Translations under genes and position numbers: made by a program
The notes under the pieces: generated by a model
The model's input: the letters and a program-made list of their open reading frames with translations, nothing else
The model's database searches: none
Told to the model about the DNA's origin: nothing
Source: Paraliobacillus quinghaiensis
GTDB taxonomy: Bacteria > Bacillota > Bacilli > Bacillales > Amphibacillaceae
Assembly (NCBI RefSeq): GCF_003426025.1
Contig: NZ_QJSH01000017.1
Location: 1-59,440 of the forward strand
Length of the DNA: 59,440 nt
Reading direction: 5' to 3'
Shown here: positions 44,930 through 54,432 of the stretch, piece by piece
How positions within the stretch are numbered: the first letter of the stretch is position 1
Layout of the letters: every line of letters starts with the position of its first letter

Positions 44930-45002
44930 TTGTATCTGTTAGGGGAGTTGTTTTCCTTCTATAATAGAAGAAGAAAAAGCTTTATCTGCTAAGGAGGATA
45001 TT

Positions 45003-46025
45003 ATGAGTAAACAAAAGCAAAAACAACTTAGAAAAAATGTCGCCCCTTATGAAAAGGCGGATCAAAAATCGAGTATTAAGCAAATTTTAAATACAATTAT
45101 CCCGTTTCTAATATTATGGTTTCTTGCTTATCAAAGCTTGAGTATTTCTATTTGGTTATCGTTTGCTGTAAGTGTTTTAGCAGCGGGGTTTGTAGTCAGG
45201 ACGTTCATCATATTCCATGATTGTGCCCATCAATCTTTTTTCAAAAATAAGAAGGCAAATAGGGTCCTTGGAACTGTTACGGGTGTTATCACTCATTTTG
45301 CGTTTGAAAAATGGAAAAGAAGTCATTCCATCCATCACGCGACAAGTGGTAATTTAGATAAACGTGGTATTGGTGATGTTTGGGTAATGACTGTAGAGGA
45401 ATACGTACATGCATCACTTTGGAAACGGATAGCTTATCGACTATACCGTAATCCATTAGTTATGTTTGGGTTTGGGCCATTGTATCTATTCCTTGTCTCA
45501 AATCGTTTTAACCGAAAAGGTGCCAAACGTAAAGAACGATGGAATACGTATATTATTAATTTATCTATTATATTAATCTATGCTGGTTTAATTAGTATAA
45601 TTGGATGGCAGGCGTTTTTACTTGTTCAAGTTCCAATATTGTTTGTGTCTGGAGCACTTGGAATTTGGTTGTTTTATGTCCAACACCAATTTGAAGATTC
45701 CTATTTTGAAAATGAATCAGAATGGGATTATGTAAAGGCTGCTGTAGATGGTAGTTCATATTACAAGCTTCCTGCTTTATTACAATGGTTGACTGGTAAT
45801 ATTGGTTTCCACCATGTACACCATTTAAGTCCACGAGTTCCAAATTATCATTTAGAAAAAGCACACACATCAACACCACCATTACAAAAGGCAACAACAA
45901 TTACTCTGAAATCTAGCTTACAATCGATTCGCTTTCGTTTATATGATGAAAGAAACCGCATGTTTGTTAGTTTTAAACAAGTAAGTATGTTATTGCGTAT
46001 AAAAAAGACGTTAAAGAGTTTGTAA
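45003..46025 (+). CDS. des: Fatty acid desaturase Des
   Basis: Membrane enzyme that inserts a double bond into acyl chains of existing phospholipids, keeping membranes fluid in the cold. 340 residues with about four to six membrane helices. The three His boxes bind two irons: HDCAHQ (about 70), HSIHH (about 107), and HHVHH near 265 (GFHHVHHLSPRVPNYHLEKA). AAGGAGG precedes the ATG. The DesK/DesR thermosensor pair lies directly downstream. Confidence 0.93.
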   Translation: MSKQKQKQLRKNVAPYEKADQKSSIKQILNTIIPFLILWFLAYQSLSISIWLSFAVSVLAAGFVVRTFIIFHDCAHQSFFKNKKANRVLGTVTGVITHFAFEKWKRSHSIHHATSGNLDKRGIGDVWVMTVEEYVHASLWKRIAYRLYRNPLVMFGFGPLYLFLVSNRFNRKGAKRKERWNTYIINLSIILIYAGLISIIGWQAFLLVQVPILFVSGALGIWLFYVQHQFEDSYFENESEWDYVKAAVDGSSYYKLPALLQWLTGNIGFHHVHHLSPRVPNYHLEKAHTSTPPLQKATTITLKSSLQSIRFRLYDERNRMFVSFKQVSMLLRIKKTLKSL

Positions 46026-46137
46026 GCTTCATAATCTACACCTTCCAAAAAAATGGAGGGTGTTTTCGTTATTGTCTTACTCTTATCATTTTTTTGATAT
46101 ACTAATAAAAAAGTGCTACATAAAAAAGGGGTTCACT

Positions 46138-47259
46138 ATGCAAAACTGGTATCAAATTTTCCCTAGGAACACAGGTTTAAGTATTTATGCCTGGATTATC
46201 TTCTGTATCTTACCATTCTATTTCATTTTACGATCTTCTAACTTATATGAGGTTATATTTGGCATTCTTATGCTAATTTTATTTTTTGTCTCTTATCGCT
46301 TATCTTTTTTATCGAAGGGCTGGCTCGTTTATTTATCTGTTTTAATGGAGACCACGATTAGTGTTGTAATGATTTTATATTTTGTTTACGTCTATTTTTC
46401 ATTGTTTCTTGCTTTCTTTATAGGAAATATTCGAGATCATGTGAGATTTTGGACATTATACGGTATTCACATATTCACTACAGTTCTAGCTGTAACGATT
46501 GGCTTTTTTACAAAAACAGAGATGTTCTTTACGCAACTTCCATTTATTGTTATTAGTGTACTTGGTGTTATTTTGCTTCCGATTAGTATGCATAATCGAA
46601 ACAAACGAGAAAGATTAGAAGGTGAACTAGAGGATGCGAACAAAAAGATTTCTCAATTAATTGTACTGGAGGAACGACAACGAATTGCACGTGACTTACA
46701 TGATACACTAGGTCAAAAACTATCATTAATAGGCTTAAAAACAGACTTAGCAGGGAAGTTAATTGATAAAGATCCTGAAGCGGCTAAAAATGAAATGACT
46801 GACGTTAGACAAACAGCTAGTACCGCATTGAAAGAAGTACGTGAAATGGTTACCGACATGCGTGGCATTAGATTAGTTGATGAAATAAATCGGGTAAAAG
46901 AAATAGTAGATGCAGCAGAGATGAATTTTCAATTAACTGGCACTGCAAAGTTGAAAGATACACCATTGCTTGTTGAAAGTGTTCTTAGTATGTGTTTGAA
47001 AGAAGCGGTCACAAATGTAATCAAGCATAGTCAAGCAACTAATTGTGAGGTAGTAATTCAGCAAACTACTAATGAAGTGAAGATTCAGGTGAAGGACAAT
47101 GGTGTAGGAATAGATATAACAGATAACCAAAATCAAGGTACAGGTTTGCAAGGAATGAAGGAAAGACTAGATTTTGTGAATGGTAGTCTTGATGTTATAA
47201 AAGAAAAGGGAACAATACTAATTATTCGCGTACCTACGGTTATTCAAGAAACTATTTAG
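46138..47259 (+). CDS. desK: Membrane thermosensor histidine kinase DesK
   Basis: Senses membrane thickening in the cold and phosphorylates DesR. 373 residues from ATG 46138 with AAAGGGG upstream; the 26 codons before are not part of the family. Four to five N-terminal membrane helices (about 15-150) are followed by the linker coiled coil and HisKA_3 helix with H188 (IARDLHDTLGQKLSL), the same position as in B. subtilis DesK. The ATPase domain has N and G boxes (KEAVTNVIKHSQAT, VKDNGVGID, GTGLQGMKERL). 12 bases before desR. Confidence 0.93.
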   Translation: MQNWYQIFPRNTGLSIYAWIIFCILPFYFILRSSNLYEVIFGILMLILFFVSYRLSFLSKGWLVYLSVLMETTISVVMILYFVYVYFSLFLAFFIGNIRDHVRFWTLYGIHIFTTVLAVTIGFFTKTEMFFTQLPFIVISVLGVILLPISMHNRNKRERLEGELEDANKKISQLIVLEERQRIARDLHDTLGQKLSLIGLKTDLAGKLIDKDPEAAKNEMTDVRQTASTALKEVREMVTDMRGIRLVDEINRVKEIVDAAEMNFQLTGTAKLKDTPLLVESVLSMCLKEAVTNVIKHSQATNCEVVIQQTTNEVKIQVKDNGVGIDITDNQNQGTGLQGMKERLDFVNGSLDVIKEKGTILIIRVPTVIQETI

Positions 47260-47271
47260 GGAGGGTTCAAA

Positions 47272-47871
47272 ATGATACGTATTGTATTAGCTGAAGATCA
47301 AGGGATGCTACTTGGTGCCCTAGGTGCTTTACTTGATCTAGAGGAAGATATGGAGGTTGTTGGTAAGGCAAGGGATGGGGAAGAAGCTTTAGCACTAGTA
47401 AAAAAAGAACAACCGGATGTATGTGTAATGGATATTGAAATGCCAGTTATGACAGGGTTGGATGTAGCTGAATCCCTAAAAGAGAGTACGTGTAAGGTAA
47501 TTATTTTAACGACCTTTGCGCGGTCGGGTTATTTTGAACGGGCACGAAATGCTAAAGTAAGCGGCTATTTGCTAAAGGATAGTCCAAGTGAAGATTTAGC
47601 AAATGCAATTCGAAAAATTATTGATGGTCAACGTATATATGCACCTGAATTAATTGATATGGCTTTTGGGGAAACCAATCCTTTGACAGATCGGGAAGAA
47701 CAGGTCATTCGTTTAATGGCAGAGGGAAGGAATACGAAACAAATCGCAAGTCAACTTTTCATTACAAATGGTACAGTTCGCAATTATATATCAGTTATTT
47801 TAGCAAAATTGGAAGTTACTAATCGAATTGAAGCGATTGAAAAGTTTAAAGAAAAAGGGTGGTATAAGTAG
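47272..47871 (+). CDS. desR: Response regulator DesR
   Basis: NarL/FixJ-type regulator of 199 residues. Receiver domain 1-118 has the acidic pair E8/D9, phosphoacceptor D54 (CVMDIEMPVMTG), Thr near 80 (IILTTF) and Lys near 102 (GYLLKDSPSED). The C-terminal LuxR helix-turn-helix is at about 135-195 (LTDREEQVIRLMAEGRNTKQ, IASQLFITNGTVRNYIS). AGGGAGG precedes the ATG. It activates des when phosphorylated by DesK; the palindrome upstream of des is its likely site. Confidence 0.94.
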   Translation: MIRIVLAEDQGMLLGALGALLDLEEDMEVVGKARDGEEALALVKKEQPDVCVMDIEMPVMTGLDVAESLKESTCKVIILTTFARSGYFERARNAKVSGYLLKDSPSEDLANAIRKIIDGQRIYAPELIDMAFGETNPLTDREEQVIRLMAEGRNTKQIASQLFITNGTVRNYISVILAKLEVTNRIEAIEKFKEKGWYK

Positions 47872-47936
47872 TCTTTTTATGTTTTCCAGTCTTGTGCTGC
47901 TGCAGAAAACACTCACTGTGCTTGTCTTCAGGTTGT

Positions 47937-47977
47937 AGCTTTCCCACAGGTCAAGGAAAGCTATGGAAGCATTTTTC
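47937..47977 (+). terminator. Probable terminator after desR
   Basis: TAGCTTTCC pairs with GGAAAGCTA around a 9-base loop; T's follow only after ten bases (ATTTTTCT). Weak but the only candidate between desR and the mevalonate operon. Bases 47978-48214 hold nothing else I recognise. Confidence 0.45.
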
Positions 47978-48214
47978 TACAACAATCCCTCCTTTATCAG
48001 GTATGAACGTAAAAAAGGTTACATAATTTATAATTTTTTTGAAAAAAGGACAACTAAACGTTTTGGTATACTTATATTGCTAATCGTTTTTAACTGAATT
48101 ATAATAAAATTCTAGTTTCAAAAGGTTAGCCCTTTTGTACGGATTTACTCTAATTATGCATTTTTATTAAATAAACAATTTTAAGTATAATGTCGAAAAA
48201 ATACATGAATTCCT

Positions 48215-48242
48215 TTGCCTCTAGGGCCTGATTTGCTATACT
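48215..48242 (+). promoter_or_regulatory. Candidate promoter of the mevalonate operon
   Basis: TTGCCT (48215-48220) and TATACT (48237-48242), spacer 16. The transcript would carry a leader of about 245 bases before mvk. The leader includes an inverted repeat ATGGTGTA / TACACACCAT (48358-48393) and a small hairpin ATGCCCCAAAAATTTGGCGT near 48451-48471. No known riboswitch is recognised. Confidence 0.55.
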
Positions 48243-48495
48243 AATACATGGTTTACGCATACAGAAGTTTAGAAGACTGTTTTACAATTTTCATTTCAAA
48301 TAGATGTTTAGATAATAGAGCGAAGTTACACTTTGGCTGTCGCTTAGGAATTATTTATGGTGTACAATTTAGGATGTGTTCTATACACACCATTGTTGAG
48401 TAGTAATTTGGCAGGTTTTATAATCGAGATAAAAAAACTATTATATTTTCATGCCCCAAAAATTTGGCGTGTAGCTTAAAAGGAGAGGCATCATT

Positions 48496-49440
48496 ATGTT
48501 AGAACTACCACAAAAAACAGCAATAGGTAGTGCACATAGCAAATTAATTTTAGTCGGAGAGCATGCAGTAGTGTATGGTGAACCTGCTATTGCATTACCT
48601 TTTCCCGAAATACAAGTAAAAGCAATGATTGACCCAGTTCATGGGCCAATTCGTATTGATAGCAGTTTTTACACAGGCCCTTTGAGTAGCATGCCTGAAA
48701 AATTACAAGGCATTGCTGTTTGTATTAAGAAAACATGTAAAAAAATAGATCATGATGCATCAGGTTTCAGAATCCAAATTACTTCAACCATTCCAATTGG
48801 GCGTGGTCTAGGATCAAGTGCCGCAATTGCGATTGCAATTGTGCGAAGTTTATATGCTTATTTTGAAGAGGAATTGGAAAGAGACGATTTAATGGAACTT
48901 GTTGATATTGCAGAGACACATGCACATGGCAGTCCAAGCGGCATTGATATGGCAGCAGCGAGTAGTGAAGTGCCAATTTGGTTTGAAAAGGATAAAGAAA
49001 TAGATTACGTTCAAATAAGTGCGCCACTTCATTTAGTGGTAGCTGATACCGGCCGTATTGGTGATACACATGCAGCGGTAGCAAGTATTAAGGAAAAGTA
49101 TAAAGTCGAATACACTGAAACAAAGCAATCTATAACTCATTTAGGAGAGCTGACAGGTCATGCACGAGAAGCACTTCAGAAAGGTGATCATTCATTATTA
49201 GGATCTATAATGAACCGAGCACAAGACGAGTTAGTTAAACTAGGAGTGAGCGATGAAAGTATTGATCGTTTAACTAAAGTCGCACAGAAGTCAGGCGCCC
49301 TCGGTGCAAAGTTAACTGGAGGAGGACGTGGAGGCTGTATTATTGCGTTAGCGAAAAGTATAAAACATGCAAAAGAAATAGCGGATGCATTACTTGTTGG
49401 TGGAGCTGATCAGACTTGGTACTTTACTGTAGGTGAGTAA
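48496..49440 (+). CDS. mvk: Mevalonate kinase
   Basis: Phosphorylates mevalonate to 5-phosphomevalonate for isoprenoid synthesis. 314 residues, GHMP kinase. Motif 1 is KLILVGEHAVVYGEPAIALP near residue 14, the ATP-binding motif 2 is IGRGLGSSAAIAIA near 97, the catalytic Asp region is HGSPSGIDMAAA, and motif 3 is AKLTGGGRGGCIIAL near 275. AGGAGAGG precedes the ATG. First of three adjacent genes that complete the lower mevalonate pathway; HMG-CoA synthase and reductase are not in this window. Confidence 0.95.
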   Translation: MLELPQKTAIGSAHSKLILVGEHAVVYGEPAIALPFPEIQVKAMIDPVHGPIRIDSSFYTGPLSSMPEKLQGIAVCIKKTCKKIDHDASGFRIQITSTIPIGRGLGSSAAIAIAIVRSLYAYFEEELERDDLMELVDIAETHAHGSPSGIDMAAASSEVPIWFEKDKEIDYVQISAPLHLVVADTGRIGDTHAAVASIKEKYKVEYTETKQSITHLGELTGHAREALQKGDHSLLGSIMNRAQDELVKLGVSDESIDRLTKVAQKSGALGAKLTGGGRGGCIIALAKSIKHAKEIADALLVGGADQTWYFTVGE

Positions 49441-49478
49441 TTGTTTATCCCTAAAAAGCAATAAAAAGGAGTTTATAT

Positions 49479-50465
49479 ATGAAAGCTACAGCAAAGGCAC
49501 ATACAAATATTGCATTAATTAAATATTGGGGAAAACGCGACGAACAACTTTTTTTACCAACGAATAGCAGTCTTTCTGTAACATTAGATAAGTTCTATAC
49601 AGAAACTTCAGTTCACTTTTCTCCAGATTTTCATGCTGATCGTTTTATTTTGAATGATCAACAAGCTGATCCGAAAGAAATGGAAAAAATCACTACATTT
49701 CTTGATCGAATTCGAAACTTATCAGGAAAATCACTTTATGCAACGATTGATTCAAAAAATTACGTACCGACAGCAGCAGGTTTTGCCTCTTCTGCATCGG
49801 GATTTGCTGCTCTGGCCGCTGCTGCAACGAAAGCAATCGGACTTGATGTGGATTATAGACAATTGTCACAAATTGCGCGACAAGGATCTGGTTCAGCTAG
49901 TCGATCAATTTATGGGGGCTACGTAGAATGGCAAAAAGGGGAGAAAGCAGATGGGTCTGACTGTTATGCACTTCCTATAATCTCAGAACAAGATTGGGAT
50001 ATCCGTGTTTTGTCTGTTGAAGTCACTACAAAGGCTAAAAAAGTACTAAGCAGAGAAGGTATGAAAAGAACGGTTGAAACTTCACCCTTTTATTCTGGAT
50101 GGCTAGAAGCAGTTGAAAAGGATCTTATCACCGCGAGAGATGCTATAAAGGAAAAGGATTTTGAAAAGCTAGGGCATGTTGTGGAAGCAAATGCACTGAA
50201 GATGCACGCAACTACATTAGGAGCAAATCCACCGTTTATGTACTGGCAAAGTGCTACTGTTGAAGTAATGCAAGAAGTCGAAGAATTACGAGCGGCAGGC
50301 ATTGAAGCTTATTTCACGATAGATGCTGGTCCAAATGTGAAGGTGTTGTGCCAACCCAAAGATGAACATGCGGTTCGTGATAAATTAAGCTTATTGACAG
50401 TAGTGCGAGAGATTCACCATTGTCGTCCAGGTCCAGGGATTACGTATTTACCAATAGAAAAGTAG
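49479..50465 (+). CDS. mvaD: Diphosphomevalonate decarboxylase
   Basis: Turns mevalonate diphosphate into isopentenyl diphosphate with ATP, losing CO2. 328 residues. Starts with KATAKAHTNIALIKYWGKRD, the conserved N-terminal substrate loop; the ATP motif PTAAGFASSASGFAALA is near 92; GSGSASRSIYGGYVEW follows; the catalytic Asp is in FTIDAGPNVKVL near 283. AAAAGGAG precedes the ATG. Between mvk and the phosphomevalonate kinase gene, the order used in staphylococci and related Gram-positives. Confidence 0.96.
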   Translation: MKATAKAHTNIALIKYWGKRDEQLFLPTNSSLSVTLDKFYTETSVHFSPDFHADRFILNDQQADPKEMEKITTFLDRIRNLSGKSLYATIDSKNYVPTAAGFASSASGFAALAAAATKAIGLDVDYRQLSQIARQGSGSASRSIYGGYVEWQKGEKADGSDCYALPIISEQDWDIRVLSVEVTTKAKKVLSREGMKRTVETSPFYSGWLEAVEKDLITARDAIKEKDFEKLGHVVEANALKMHATTLGANPPFMYWQSATVEVMQEVEELRAAGIEAYFTIDAGPNVKVLCQPKDEHAVRDKLSLLTVVREIHHCRPGPGITYLPIEK

Positions 50466-50493
50466 TGAATTTTTATAGGAAGAGGGGCTCACC

Positions 50494-51597
50494 ATGCAAA
50501 ATACAACATTTGATGTAAAAGTACCAGGAAAATTAATGATTGCCGGAGAATATGCCGTAACAGAGCCCAATCAAGCCTCGATTGTTGTTGCAGTTGATCG
50601 TTATATTAGTGCTAAGATTACTGTAAGTGATCGAAATAAGCTTACTCTTCCACAACTAGAATTGAATGATGTTACCTGGGATATCACATCAGGCATGGTG
50701 GACTTTCAGGAATATGATAATCGTCTTCGATTTATTAAAAATACCTTTCAGGTCGTTTACAACTATCTACATGAACAGAATATGGATATAATCCCATTTC
50801 ATTTAGCTGTTACAAGTGAGTTAGATGATCCGTCTGGAAGAAAATATGGACTTGGCTCAAGTGCGGCTATTGTTGTTGCAGTAGTCACAGCAATGTTGAA
50901 GTTACATGAATCGGAAAAGGAAATATCTAATCCTGAAAAAATATTTAAGTTAGCCGCAATAGCACATTTTAAGACACAAGGAAATGGTTCTTGTGCAGAT
51001 ATTGCAGCATCAACTTTTGGTGGATGGTTACACTACACTGCTTTTCAAGCGGACTGGTTAATCGAAAAAATACATAAAGAGAGTAGTATTTCTGATTTGT
51101 TAACTGTGGATTGGCCAATGTTGTCAATTTCTTCAATTACACCTCCAAAGAACCTAGCGTTTTATGTTGGTTGGACAGGTGAGGCAGCATCTACTGCACC
51201 AATGGTAACGAAAATCCAGCAGTTTCGTAAAAAGAATCCAACCGTTTATCGTGCTTTTTTAGAAGAAAGCAATCGTGCTGTTGCTTTAATTGTGAAAGGT
51301 TTTAATCAAGATAACGCAACATATGTGTTGCAAGGAATAAAGCAAAATCGTCATGTGCTTTGCCACATTAGCGAGCAAGCCGATACTATAATTGAAACAG
51401 ATCAATTACGTAAGCTAGCTAACATTGCAGAGGAATACGGAAGTGGCAAATCATCCGGAGCTGGTGGTGGTGATTGTGGTATTGCTTTTGTTAGTGATCG
51501 GTCACAAGTAAAACAGTTAAAAGCGGACTGGTTGGAAGCCGAAATAAAACCTCTAAATTTACAAGCTTCAGATCAGGGGGCTTTCGTTAGTTTCTGA
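50494..51597 (+). CDS. mvaK2: Phosphomevalonate kinase
   Basis: Makes mevalonate diphosphate from 5-phosphomevalonate and ATP. 367 residues, GHMP kinase of the streptococcal/staphylococcal type. Motifs: VPGKLMIAGEYAVTEPNQAS near residue 10, KYGLGSSAAIVVAVV near 118, GNGSCADIAASTFGGWLHY near 165, and the C-terminal glycine loop GKSSGAGGGDCGIAFV near 325. AAGAGGGG precedes the ATG. Last of the three pathway genes. The Shine-Dalgarno spacing and short gaps (28-38 bases) indicate one transcript. Confidence 0.94.
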   Translation: MQNTTFDVKVPGKLMIAGEYAVTEPNQASIVVAVDRYISAKITVSDRNKLTLPQLELNDVTWDITSGMVDFQEYDNRLRFIKNTFQVVYNYLHEQNMDIIPFHLAVTSELDDPSGRKYGLGSSAAIVVAVVTAMLKLHESEKEISNPEKIFKLAAIAHFKTQGNGSCADIAASTFGGWLHYTAFQADWLIEKIHKESSISDLLTVDWPMLSISSITPPKNLAFYVGWTGEAASTAPMVTKIQQFRKKNPTVYRAFLEESNRAVALIVKGFNQDNATYVLQGIKQNRHVLCHISEQADTIIETDQLRKLANIAEEYGSGKSSGAGGGDCGIAFVSDRSQVKQLKADWLEAEIKPLNLQASDQGAFVSF

Positions 51598-51666
51598 TAT
51601 GTGTAATCTTTTAAAGAATAGGGAAAAGATAAGTGGAATTAAATTTATCCGAGAGGGTGATTACTA

Positions 51667-52197
51667 GTGAGGAAATTTCTATATTTACTCTTTATCATAA
51701 CAATTGGTGCATTTTTCATTGTGGCTTGTTCACCAGCTGAAGATTCTGATGTAACAACTGATCCAGATGAACAAACAAATGAAGAAGCAAATAATGATTC
51801 ATCTACAGATCAAACGGAAGATGACAACTCAAACAATAATGATTCTGATGAGAATACAGAAGGCAGTGGGGACAATGAAGATTCTGAAAATACCAATGAG
51901 ACCGATGAATCAGATGAATCCAGTGACTCTGACGAGAACCAAAACTCGGAAAATGAATCAAATACGGATAAAAAGGAAGAAATAACGGAAGAAGATGCAG
52001 TAACGATCGTTCGTGAAAAACTTGATATCAGTGTACAATCTGAGACAATTGTAGAAGTTGACCATCGTGATGATCTTGGTGATTATGTTGTACATGTTTA
52101 TGATATAGTTGAGACAGAAGAAGCTTCTCATACGGCAACCATTGGTTGGTATATAGTTGATGCAGAGGATGGAACAGTAGAAAATATGATGGAATAA
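51667..52197 (+). CDS. Lipoprotein with acidic linker and PepSY-like domain
   Basis: 176 residues from a GTG start with GAGAGGG upstream. A lipoprotein signal (RKFLYLLFIITIGAFFIVAC, Cys near 21) is followed by about 75 residues almost wholly of Asp, Glu, Ser, Asn and Thr, a flexible spacer away from the membrane. The C-terminal ~65 residues (EEDAVTIVREKLDI, YVVHVYDIVETEEASHTATI) resemble a single PepSY-type domain, often linked to protease inhibition. It is 70 bases after the mevalonate genes. Function unknown. Confidence 0.75.
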   Translation: MRKFLYLLFIITIGAFFIVACSPAEDSDVTTDPDEQTNEEANNDSSTDQTEDDNSNNNDSDENTEGSGDNEDSENTNETDESDESSDSDENQNSENESNTDKKEEITEEDAVTIVREKLDISVQSETIVEVDHRDDLGDYVVHVYDIVETEEASHTATIGWYIVDAEDGTVENMME

Positions 52198-52203
52198 CGA
52201 ATT

Positions 52204-52242
52204 AAAAGGAGACGATTTAATCTATCGTCTCCTTTTAAATTT
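52204..52242 (+). terminator. Terminator after the lipoprotein gene
   Basis: AAAAGGAGACGAT and ATCGTCTCCTTTT form a perfect 13-bp stem with a 6-7-base loop, then AAATTT. It begins 7 bases after the stop and likely ends the mevalonate operon transcript. Confidence 0.8.
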
Positions 52243-52325
52243 AGTTATTTTTTTGTCATATACGCATCGCTCCATGCGACGCAGGTGAATTTTCAACCTG
52301 CTCCTCCAATCCCTTTCCGTAGGTA

Positions 52326-52363
52326 AAAAAAGAATAGCATATTTTTTATGCTATTTTTCTTTT
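52326..52363. terminator. Bidirectional hairpin at the end of the K+ channel gene
   Basis: AAAAGAATAGCATA pairs with TATGCTATTTTTCTTTT across a short T-rich loop. It overlaps the last codons of the minus-strand channel gene. Both strands have A/T tails. Confidence 0.6.
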
Positions 52364-52758
52364 CCTTGCTTGGATTGATCTAGTGCTTTGATAAAATAAG
52401 CGGTTGGTAATAGGACACCGATTGCAGCTTCAAATAAAGAAAAAAACCGGGCCGGTCCAACCGGGATGAGGTCCCCATACCCAATTGATAAAATGGTAAC
52501 ACCACTGAAGTATAAAAGATTTCCAAAACTATGATTTGCTGGTTGTTTTTTTGTAATAGTTTCGACCAAAATAACTTCTTGTAAAGATAAGGCGTAGTAC
52601 AAGACTGCGAAACTAATTGTAATTCCAGTTAAAACAAAAAACAATTTTAGAAATAATGCTGTACTAAAATAACTCTTTTTGTACGTTTTATTAGTGAAAA
52701 AGTAGTATAGATTAATCAATATAAAGATAAGTGCAGCTCCTACCAAAAAATTTGCCAT
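52351..52758 (-). CDS. Small potassium channel (Ion_trans_2 family)
   Basis: 135-residue membrane protein. Helices at about 3-21, 34-57 and 92-114 frame a pore loop with the selectivity filter SIGYGD (VTILSIGYGDLIPVGPARFF), a variant of TVGYGD. No cytoplasmic RCK or voltage-sensor domain is present, so a tetramer of simple pores is expected. GAAAGCAAATGG is the start with AGGTGAAAG upstream. Its role may be ion balance. It is convergent with the lipoprotein gene. Confidence 0.85.
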   Translation of the reverse strand: MANFLVGAALIFILINLYYFFTNKTYKKSYFSTALFLKLFFVLTGITISFAVLYYALSLQEVILVETITKKQPANHSFGNLLYFSGVTILSIGYGDLIPVGPARFFSLFEAAIGVLLPTAYFIKALDQSKQGKEK

Positions 52759-52809
52759 TTGCTTTCACCTCTATAGATATATCACCGAAATGGAAAGAGG
52801 TTAAACACA

Positions 52810-54180
52810 TTACTTTAGTAGGCGACGTACCCATTTTAATCCGTTTTTTGTATTTGGATAGCGAATTGGTATATCAAATCGAGTCGTTTGTTTTAATACA
52901 CTCTTATGATGAGAAAAAGTATCAAAGCTACTCTTTCCATGATAAGATCCCATACCACTATTGCCAACACCGCCAAACGGGAGATATGGAGATGCTAGGT
53001 GGTAAATCGTATCATTAATACAGCCGCCGCCAAAAGATATTTCAGCTAATATCTTGTCTTGTACTGCTTTATTTTCTGTAAATAAATAAAGGGCAAGTGG
53101 TTTAGGTATGTTCGTTATTTCATCAATCATGTCTGGTAATTCATCAAAAGTTAATACAGGTAATATAGGTCCAAATATTTCATCGGCCATGATTGGATCG
53201 TCCCACTTAATGTCTGTTAAGACCGTTGGTTCAATTGCTTTTTTATTTGGATCGGTTTTACCACCAAACCGAAGTTTTCCATTGTCTAAAAATGCAGTTA
53301 AACGATTAAAATGTTTTTCGTTAACGATATGGGTGTATGCTGTGTTGTTAAGTGGTTCCTTACCATATAACTCTTTGATTGCTTGTTCAAAAGCCTTAAG
53401 AAAAGGCTCTTTTATGCTTTCATGCAAGTAAAGATAATCTGGTGCTACGCATGTTTGTCCTGCATTAATAAATTTCCCCCATGCAATCCGCTTAGCGGAA
53501 AGCTTAATGTCTGCATCTTCATGCACAATTGCTGGGCTTTTCCCACCTAATTCTAAGGTAACAGGTGTTAGATGTTTGGCTGCTTGTTCCATAACGATTT
53601 TTCCAACAGGAACACTTCCTGTGAAAAAGATGTAATCAAATGTTTTTTCTAGAAGTGATTGACTTGTTTCAACCCCGCCTTCAACCACACTTAAAAAGTC
53701 AGGATTAAATGTTTCTTGCACCATATGTCGGATTAGTTCTGATGTATGTGGTGTTAGCTCCGAGGGTTTGATAATGGCACAATTACCAGCAGCAATAGCA
53801 CCGATTAGAGGTGCAAGTGCTAATTGAAATGGATAATTCCATGGTGCAATGATTAAAGCTACGCCATAAGGTTCAGGGTGAATAAAGCTTTTTGATCCTA
53901 TATGTGTAAGTGGCGTTTTGACACGTTTTGGCTTCATCCACTTGCGCAAATGTTTCTTAACATATTCAATCTCTGTATAAAGGATTCCGACCTCTGTCAT
54001 AAAAGATTCAAACTCGGATTTGTGTAGGTCCTTCTGTAAAGCTTCAATTATTCTTGGCTCATTTTTTTTGATTGCATCATTTAATTTTTCTAATGCATCT
54101 AACCGATGTTGAATTGATCTTGTCTTTCCTTGCTTATAATAATTCTTTTGCTTTTCAAATAAGGTGTTGATTGATTCCAT
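52810..54180 (-). CDS. Aldehyde dehydrogenase (YwdH-like)
   Basis: NAD(P)-dependent oxidation of an aldehyde to the acid. 456 residues from ATG 54180 (MESINTLFEKQ), with GGAGGAG nine bases upstream; earlier in-frame starts have none. NAD-binding segment IIAPWNYPFQLALAPLIGAI near residue 100, the catalytic Glu in LELGGKSPA near 210, and catalytic Cys in FINAGQTCVAPDY near 245. The C-terminal PFGGVGNSGMGSYHGK is typical of the family of fatty-aldehyde-like class 3 enzymes. Substrate not evident. Confidence 0.9.
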   Translation of the reverse strand: MESINTLFEKQKNYYKQGKTRSIQHRLDALEKLNDAIKKNEPRIIEALQKDLHKSEFESFMTEVGILYTEIEYVKKHLRKWMKPKRVKTPLTHIGSKSFIHPEPYGVALIIAPWNYPFQLALAPLIGAIAAGNCAIIKPSELTPHTSELIRHMVQETFNPDFLSVVEGGVETSQSLLEKTFDYIFFTGSVPVGKIVMEQAAKHLTPVTLELGGKSPAIVHEDADIKLSAKRIAWGKFINAGQTCVAPDYLYLHESIKEPFLKAFEQAIKELYGKEPLNNTAYTHIVNEKHFNRLTAFLDNGKLRFGGKTDPNKKAIEPTVLTDIKWDDPIMADEIFGPILPVLTFDELPDMIDEITNIPKPLALYLFTENKAVQDKILAEISFGGGCINDTIYHLASPYLPFGGVGNSGMGSYHGKSSFDTFSHHKSVLKQTTRFDIPIRYPNTKNGLKWVRRLLK

Positions 54181-54432
54181 TCGTAACATCTCCTCCATAC
54201 CTATTATAACGTATTGTGTAATCATACAAAGAATAAATGCATAAAACTTTGGTCATATTCCATGCTTTAAGATTATTATTTCATTATTAATAAATATAGT
54301 AGATTCCAGCAATTCAAACAGATTAATTGACTTCATTTTATTGCGCATGCTATATTTATCTCGAATTAAAGATAAATTAACTGGATAATATAATAAATTA
54401 AGATGAATATATAAGTTGAGGAGGAATTGCTA

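Noticed and set aside
48243-48495. Known riboswitch or T-box ahead of mvk
   Set aside because: No conserved T-box sequence or known aptamer core was recognised in the leader.
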